Shown here: piece after piece, positions 59,169 through 64,000 of the stretch
Numbering within the stretch: the stretch's first letter is position 1
Layout: each line of letters begins with the position of its first letter
Assembly (NCBI GenBank): GCA_017428105.1
Contig: JAFRRM010000025.1
Coordinates: 1 to 64,000, forward strand
Direction of reading: 5' to 3'
Source of the DNA: Lachnospiraceae bacterium
GTDB lineage: Bacteria > Bacillota > Clostridia > Lachnospirales > Lachnospiraceae
DNA length: 64,000 nucleotides
The notes under the pieces: model-generated
Databases searched by the model: none
Told to the model about the DNA's origin: nothing
What the model saw: only the letters and a program-made list of their open reading frames with translations
Translations under genes and position numbers: made by a program

Positions 59169-60560
59169 ATGGCGACCGTCAACGTGTATGAACAGTATTT
59201 TGCCGCGGATCTGACCGCGTCCGGCGTGCCCCGGAAGGGTGCACTCGTCATGCTGACCGCGGATTCCGGCGGAGGACAGATCCGCTATGAAGCAGCCGTC
59301 TCGTTCTTCCCCCACCGGGATGAGGAGGACTTCGCGGTCTCCTACGACGCCTATTACAGCAGGGTGCTCTACGAGGCGGAGGGACGGCGTTCCAAACAGC
59401 GGGAAGCCGGCTTTCTGAAGGACTTCCTCCCGACGATCGATGCACTGGCCCGGGAGGCCGGCGGCCGGGTATTCTGGGACAAGCCGCTGCGCGAGGCCCG
59501 GACGGACGGCGGCCAGCTGCCGGAGTTCGGGCGGAACGGCAGCCCTGCGGAGGAAGCCGTCCGTTCGAATGAAAAAGAAGAAAGCCCCGCCGGAAATGCG
59601 GAGCGGAAACTGATCGCAGCCGTTCCCGAACTGACCACGGAACAGCGGGACCGCATCCGGAAAAGCGCGCAGGCGGCCGGCCTGTCCTGCCGCTTTTTTG
59701 AAAGTCCCGAAGAAGCGCTGCCCGAAGTCAGCGATGCGGAAGTGATCTTCGCGCACGGCATTTCCCTGATCGGCTCCGCTCCCCGGCTGAAATGGCTCGC
59801 CACGCCGTTTGCCGGTGTGGATCCCTATACGGAGCCGGGCGTGTTCGCGTCGCCGGACGCGGTCCTGACCAATTCCTCGGGCGCGTACGGCACCACGATC
59901 GCAGAGCACATCGTACAGGTCAGCCTGTCGATGCTGCGGCAGGATCCGGTCTACCGGGAATGCGTCCGCGAGAAGAAATGGATCCGGGCCCTGCCCATCC
60001 GCTCCCTGCGGGACAGCCGCATCGTGCTGCTGGGCACCGGCGACATCGGCCGGGAAACGGCACACCGGATCAAAGCGTTCCATCCGGCCTCCCTGACCGG
60101 CGTCAACCGCAGCGGAAAGCATCCCGGCGACGATTTCGACCGCGTCGTCCCCATAAGCGAACTGGACGCCCTCCTGCCCGAGACCGACCTGCTGATCCTT
60201 TCGCTGCCGAATACGACGGAGACCTTCCGCCTGCTGGATGAGCGGCGGCTGAAACTGCTTCCGGACGACGCCCTCATCGTCAATGTCGGCCGCGGCACCG
60301 TGATCGATCAGGCCGCCCTGGAAAAAGAACTCCGCGCCGGCCGGCTGTTCGCCGCGCTGGACGTGTTCGAAAAGGAGCCCCTCCCCGCGGACGCCTCGCT
60401 GTGGGACTGCCCGCGCCTGTACATCACGCCGCACACCGCCGGCAACCTGTCGCTGCCCTATACGGTGGAGCGGGTCGTGCAGCTGTTTCTGGAAAACCTG
60501 GAGCGGTATGCCAAAGGCGAGCCGCTGCTGCGGCAGATCGACCTGAAAAAAGGCTATTGA
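59169..60560 (+). CDS. D-2-hydroxyacid dehydrogenase with an extra N-terminal domain
   Basis: A 463-residue fusion. Residues ~1-115 are an unassigned domain (MATVNVYEQYFAADLTASG ... FPHRDEEDFAVSYDAYYSRVLYEAEGRRSKQREAGFLKDFLP), followed by a Glu/Ser linker. Residues ~143-463 are a complete D-isomer 2-hydroxyacid dehydrogenase: VLLGTGDIGRETAHRI (NAD loop), NVGRGTVIDQAAL (catalytic Arg), DVFEKEPLP (Glu) and ITPHTAGN (His). The usual length is about 320, so the first domain is an addition. It may oxidise or reduce a hydroxyacid in the cytoplasm. AAGGAGG precedes ATG 59169. Confidence 0.88.
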   Translation: MATVNVYEQYFAADLTASGVPRKGALVMLTADSGGGQIRYEAAVSFFPHRDEEDFAVSYDAYYSRVLYEAEGRRSKQREAGFLKDFLPTIDALAREAGGRVFWDKPLREARTDGGQLPEFGRNGSPAEEAVRSNEKEESPAGNAERKLIAAVPELTTEQRDRIRKSAQAAGLSCRFFESPEEALPEVSDAEVIFAHGISLIGSAPRLKWLATPFAGVDPYTEPGVFASPDAVLTNSSGAYGTTIAEHIVQVSLSMLRQDPVYRECVREKKWIRALPIRSLRDSRIVLLGTGDIGRETAHRIKAFHPASLTGVNRSGKHPGDDFDRVVPISELDALLPETDLLILSLPNTTETFRLLDERRLKLLPDDALIVNVGRGTVIDQAALEKELRAGRLFAALDVFEKEPLPADASLWDCPRLYITPHTAGNLSLPYTVERVVQLFLENLERYAKGEPLLRQIDLKKGY

Positions 60561-60579
60561 ATCCGGAGAATGCCCCGTC

Positions 60580-61164
60580 ATGGAAGCCGCAAAACTACTG
60601 GAGATCCTGCATCTGGCAGAAAAACTGAAAGACACCACCCGGCACTGTTACACTTCCGGCGGCCGTCACGAAAGCGTGGCGGAGCACAGCTGGCGCATCA
60701 CCCTCATGGCTTACTGGGTCAGCGACGAATTCCCGGAGGCGGATCTGCTGAAGATCCTCAAAATGTGCCTGATCCACGACCTGGGCGAGATCTTTACCGG
60801 CGACATCCCCGTCTCCCGCAAGACCGCGGCGGACGAAGCCCGGGAAGAAGCCCTGCTCCTGGAATGGACGGACTCGCTCCCCTCCCCTTACCGGGAAGAG
60901 ATGCGGGCCCTGTATGACGAAATGATCGCCCGGCAGACCCTCGAGGCGCGGATCTACAAGGCCATGGACTCCCTGGAGGCCGTGATCCAGCACAACGAAT
61001 CGGACGTCTCCACCTGGGAGCCTCATGAATTCGAGCTGAACCGCCATTACGCGGAAGACCGCGTGGCGTTTTCGCCGTATCTGACGGAGCTGCGCCGCCT
61101 GATCCGCGCGGAGACCGAGGACCGCATCCGGGAATTTGAAGCCCGGGAAAAGCAGACGACGTAG
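60580..61164 (+). CDS. HD-domain phosphohydrolase (YfbR/HDDC2-like)
   Basis: A 194-residue HD-domain enzyme. The metal ligands are His in ESVAEHSWRITLMAYW, the HD pair in CLIHDLGEIFTGDIP and a later Asp in KAMDSLEAVIQH. The closest known relatives are 5'-deoxynucleotidase YfbR and HDDC2, which dephosphorylate deoxynucleoside monophosphates. Activity on nucleotides is inferred from the family. It begins 20 bases after the dehydrogenase and precedes the MATE gene by six bases, so all three are likely co-transcribed. Confidence 0.9.
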   Translation: MEAAKLLEILHLAEKLKDTTRHCYTSGGRHESVAEHSWRITLMAYWVSDEFPEADLLKILKMCLIHDLGEIFTGDIPVSRKTAADEAREEALLLEWTDSLPSPYREEMRALYDEMIARQTLEARIYKAMDSLEAVIQHNESDVSTWEPHEFELNRHYAEDRVAFSPYLTELRRLIRAETEDRIREFEAREKQTT

Positions 61165-61170
61165 GACAAG

Positions 61171-62559
61171 ATGCACGACGAACAGACCACCCCCCGCCGG
61201 GACGCCTCCCGGGAGGATGCCGCGCAGGCGCGCTACCGCGATCTGACGGAGACGCCCGTCAAGAGGCTGATCCCCCGCCTGGCCGTTCCCACCATCATCA
61301 GCATGCTGGTCACCGCCATCTATAACGCGGCGGATACCTTTTTTGTGGGCCGGATCTCCACCTCCGCCACGGCGGCGGTGGGACTGGCCTTTTCCGTGAT
61401 GGCCATCATCCAGGCGTTCGGCTTCTTCTGCGGCCAGGGCTCGGGCAATTTCATGTCCCGGCGGCTGGGCGCGGGGAAGACCCGGGAGGCGGAGGAAATG
61501 GCGGCCACCGGGCTGGCCTTATCCTTCCTCATCGGATCCCTGCTGACGCTGCTGATCAATTTGTTCGCACGCGACCTGGCTTATTTCCTGGGCGCTTCCG
61601 CTTCCACCGCGGAATACACCGTGCAGTACCTGCGCATCATCGCCGTCGGCGCGCCGTTCACGACCGGGCAGTTCGTCCTGAACAACCAGCTGCGCTACCA
61701 GGGCAGCGCCGTCTACGCGATGGCGGGTCTGCTCTGCGGCGCCGTCCTGAACATCGGACTGGACCCGCTGCTGATCTTCGTGTTCCGGATGGAGGTGAGC
61801 GGTGCCGCGCTGGCCACCGTCGCGGGGCAGATCATCAGTTTCTTCGTCCTGATGGCGGGCACGAAGAAAGGCGGGAACATCCGCCTGCGGATGAAGAACG
61901 TGCGGTTCAGCGGGTATTATCTGCTGGCCGTCGTCAACGGGGGCATCCCGGCGCTCTTCCGCCAGGGGATGACGTCCGTCGCCACGATCCTGCTGAACCG
62001 GGCCGCCGGCGTGTACGGCGACGCGGCGATCGCCGGCATGAGCGTGACCACCCGGACGATCATGTTCGTGTACAGCGCCCTGATCGGGTTCGGCCAGGGC
62101 TATCAGCCGGTCTGCGCCTTCAATTACGGAGCCGGCCGCCGGGAGCGCGTCCGCGAGGGCTATTTCTTCTGCGTGCGCTACGGCACCGTCTTCCTGCTGC
62201 TGATGTCCGGACTCTGCCTGCTGTTCGCGCCTTCCATCATCGGCTTTTTCCGGGACGACCCGGCGGTGATCGAGGTGGGCAAAGCGGCGCTCCGCTGGCA
62301 GGCGGCCGCGCTGCCGCTGCAGGCGACCGTGGTCATCTCCAACATGATGCTCCAGGCCTGCGGGAAAGGTGTCAAGGCTTCCGTGACCGCCTCCGCCCGC
62401 AGCGGGCTGTTCTTCATCCCCCTGATCCTGATCCTGCCGCCCCTGCTGGGACTGGCCGGCGTGGAGATGACACAGGCCTGCGCGGACGTCCTGGCCTTTC
62501 TCCTGGCGGTGCCGATGGCCGCCTCGGAGCTCCGGAAAATGAAAACCGACGTTCTGTGA
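61171..62559 (+). CDS. MATE-family efflux transporter
   Basis: A 462-residue membrane protein with about twelve helices in two related halves. TPVKRLIPRLAVPTIISMLVTAIYNAADTFFVGR is the standard MATE start, with FGFFCGQGSGNFMSRRLGAG, and the second half PALFRQGMTSVATILLNRAAG and GFGQGYQPVCAFNYGA. It should extrude cationic drugs or metabolites using a Na+ or H+ gradient. The N-terminal ~25 residues are hydrophilic. The ribosome binding site is weak, but tight spacing to the previous stop suggests coupling. A terminator follows. Confidence 0.95.
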   Translation: MHDEQTTPRRDASREDAAQARYRDLTETPVKRLIPRLAVPTIISMLVTAIYNAADTFFVGRISTSATAAVGLAFSVMAIIQAFGFFCGQGSGNFMSRRLGAGKTREAEEMAATGLALSFLIGSLLTLLINLFARDLAYFLGASASTAEYTVQYLRIIAVGAPFTTGQFVLNNQLRYQGSAVYAMAGLLCGAVLNIGLDPLLIFVFRMEVSGAALATVAGQIISFFVLMAGTKKGGNIRLRMKNVRFSGYYLLAVVNGGIPALFRQGMTSVATILLNRAAGVYGDAAIAGMSVTTRTIMFVYSALIGFGQGYQPVCAFNYGAGRRERVREGYFFCVRYGTVFLLLMSGLCLLFAPSIIGFFRDDPAVIEVGKAALRWQAAALPLQATVVISNMMLQACGKGVKASVTASARSGLFFIPLILILPPLLGLAGVEMTQACADVLAFLLAVPMAASELRKMKTDVL

Positions 62560-62601
62560 TCCCGGCGGGCATCCTCCCCGGATGCCGGAACGCCCGGAAA
62601 G

Positions 62602-62628
62602 CGCCGCCCCTTGACCGGCGGCGTTTTT
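62602..62628 (+). terminator. Terminator of the MATE gene
   Basis: CGCCGCC (62602-62608) pairs with GGCGGCG (62617-62623), followed by TTTTT. Confidence 0.85.
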
Positions 62629-62692
62629 ATTTGTGCAGGCCCGTGTCCCCGTCAGACATACGCGCCGCCGCCCGCAATCGGACCACGGGAAC

Positions 62693-62721
62693 TTGACAAT
62701 CCGTCCTCCGCGTGGTACGCT
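62693..62721 (+). promoter_or_regulatory. Promoter of the type I glutamine synthetase gene
   Basis: TTGACA at 62693-62698, 17 bases, then TACGCT at 62716-62721. No obvious GlnR- or riboswitch-type element is seen in the 55-base leader. Confidence 0.65.
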
Positions 62722-62775
62722 GATGATAACGATCATGAACGGTACAACTGAACATATTTCTCAGGAGGTATTATT

Positions 62776-64000
62776 ATGTTTAATAACGCCAAAGAAGTCA
62801 TCCAGTTCATCAAAGATGAAGACATCAAGATGCTGGACTTCAAAATGGTGGACATCAACGGCGCGTTCCGCCACGTGACCATCCCCGCGGGTCATTTCAG
62901 CGAAGAGACCCTGGTGAACGGCATCGGCTTCGACGCCTCCAACTACGGCTACGCGGTGGTGGAAAAGAGCGACATGGTCTTCATTCCGGACGTCACCACG
63001 GCCATCGTCGATCCTTTCTGCGAGATCCCCACGCTTTCCATGACCGGCAACGCCATGATCATCGATTATCCCAACAACCGCCCGCTGCCGCAGTATCCCC
63101 GCAACATCGTGCTGGCGGCGGAGGAATACATGCGCAGCACCGGCGTGGCGGACAAGATGCTGATCCTGCCGGAATTCGAATTCTATCTCTTTGACGAAGC
63201 CGGCTGGCGCGTGGACTCCAGCCACCAGGAAGCGCACGTGGACTTCAACCAGGCCTACTGGAACAGCGATACGGACGGGACCGGCAACATCGTGCCCTAC
63301 CAGAAGAACTACCACATCGCCAAGCCCTATGACACCACCTTCGACTGCCGCAGCCAGATGGTGCTGTATATGGAGGAAGCCGGCATCCCGGTAAAATACC
63401 ATCACCCCGAAGTCGGCGCCGGCGGCCAGTTCGAGATCGAGCCCCTGCTGGGTGAAATGTCCAAGATGGCGGACAACGCCATGATGATGAAGTATATCAT
63501 CAAGAACACCGCGCAGGAATTCGGCATGAGCGCGACCTTCATGCCCAAGCCCATCTTCGGCGAAGCCGGCAGCGGCATGCACGTGCACATGCTGCTGATG
63601 AAGAGCGACAAGCCCGTCTTCTCTGACGATAAAGGCTACGCCCACCTGAGCAAGACGGCCCACTATTTCATGGGCGGCCTGCTGAAGCACATCAGTTCGC
63701 TCTGCGCCATCACCAACCCCAGCACCAACTCGTTCAAGCGTCTGGTGCCCGGCTATGAAGCGCCCGTGACCGTGGGCTACGCCACCTCGAACCGCAGCGC
63801 CGTGATCCGCATCCCGGCCTATGCCAAGACCCCGAACCTGCGCCGCTTCGAGCTCCGCAATCCCGATGCCACCTGCAACCCGTACTTCTGCTATGCGGCC
63901 CTGCTGATGGCCGGCCTGGACGGCATCAAGAACAAGATCGATCCCAAGAAGAACGGCTGGGGCCCGTACGACTTCAACCTCTTCCACCTGCCGGATGAAG
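62776..64000 (+). CDS. glnA: Type I glutamine synthetase (3' end beyond window)
   Basis: The first 408 codons of a GSI enzyme, truncated by the window edge. KMLDFKMVDINGAFRHVTIPAGHF, GNAMIIDYPN, LPEFEFYLFDEAGW, HHPEVGAGGQFEIE, FGEAGSGMHVHMLL and GYEAPVTVGYATSNRSAVIRIP are the expected motifs in order, including the ammonia/ATP-site residues. Typical GSI enzymes have ~440-470 residues, so little is missing. It synthesises glutamine, like the type III enzyme 9 kb away; the two may serve different nitrogen conditions. AGGAGG at 62763-62768 and even codon use point to strong expression. Confidence 0.96.
   Translation, partial: MFNNAKEVIQFIKDEDIKMLDFKMVDINGAFRHVTIPAGHFSEETLVNGIGFDASNYGYAVVEKSDMVFIPDVTTAIVDPFCEIPTLSMTGNAMIIDYPNNRPLPQYPRNIVLAAEEYMRSTGVADKMLILPEFEFYLFDEAGWRVDSSHQEAHVDFNQAYWNSDTDGTGNIVPYQKNYHIAKPYDTTFDCRSQMVLYMEEAGIPVKYHHPEVGAGGQFEIEPLLGEMSKMADNAMMMKYIIKNTAQEFGMSATFMPKPIFGEAGSGMHVHMLLMKSDKPVFSDDKGYAHLSKTAHYFMGGLLKHISSLCAITNPSTNSFKRLVPGYEAPVTVGYATSNRSAVIRIPAYAKTPNLRRFELRNPDATCNPYFCYAALLMAGLDGIKNKIDPKKNGWGPYDFNLFHLPDE

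Overview
The window is chromosomal DNA from a GC-rich anaerobic Bacillota, most likely a Clostridia of gut or rumen type. The evidence is AGGAGG-type ribosome binding sites before almost every gene, TTGACA/TATAAT-like promoters with 16-18 base spacers, rho-independent terminators, and gene families typical of fermentative Clostridia: DegV, a type III glutamine synthetase, a family I CoA-transferase, MATE pumps, MetNIQ and several radical SAM enzymes. There are no rRNA or tRNA genes, no CRISPR array and no prophage. Only the first ~1.8 kb (the right end of an IS3-family element and a low-GC beta-propeller-like gene) looks clearly mobile.

Layout. 0-12.6 kb: single genes, each with its own promoter and terminator (HAD hydrolase, lipoprotein, M19 dipeptidase, SPL-family radical SAM protein, membrane GDPD, MscS channel, GNAT, M48 protease, a thioesterase split by an in-frame stop, EamA exporter). 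12.6-18 kb: a radical SAM/SPASM enzyme translationally coupled to a membrane zinc-ribbon protein with a cysteine-repeat tail, then a duplicated-domain lipoprotein and a DUF4392 protein. 18-20 kb: an overlapping operon of three small membrane proteins, two with N-terminal zinc ribbons. 20-27 kb: an overlapping operon of a 1577-residue HD/HEAT-like/NadD-like/PRTase-like protein, an LDH/MDH-fold protein and a flavodoxin-fold oxidoreductase. 27-33.8 kb: a 19-residue-repeat protein, a beta-hydroxyacid dehydrogenase, MarR, DtxR and XRE regulators, DegV, a TIM-barrel isomerase and an Fe-S protein.

33.8-36.7 kb: metQ-metN-metI behind a leader that encodes a 30-residue methionine- and cysteine-rich peptide, carries a hairpin made of the Met codons, and ends in a strong terminator. 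This looks like ribosome-mediated attenuation of methionine uptake. A homoserine dehydrogenase lies close by. 37.4-41.5 kb is a leftward block (homoserine dehydrogenase, deoxyinosine glycosylase, CoA-transferase, LysR).

41.7-55.4 kb: a nucleotide/glutamine supercluster, purC-purF-purA-fumC-purB then pyrG-guaA-glnN-glmS. The two halves start from nearly identical promoter regions. The cluster joins glutamine-consuming amidotransferases (PurF, PyrG, GuaA, GlmS) to a glutamine synthetase, and places fumarase beside PurB, which releases fumarate. 55.4-64 kb holds a second XRE-membrane regulator with an upstream palindrome like that of the first, a DUF1294 protein, PHP, GNAT and EEP enzymes, a D-2-hydroxyacid dehydrogenase with an extra N-terminal domain, an HD phosphohydrolase, a MATE pump, and a type I glutamine synthetase cut by the window end.

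Most promising for new biology: the Met-leader attenuator, the radical SAM / SSCA-tail pair, and the giant NadD-like fusion operon.
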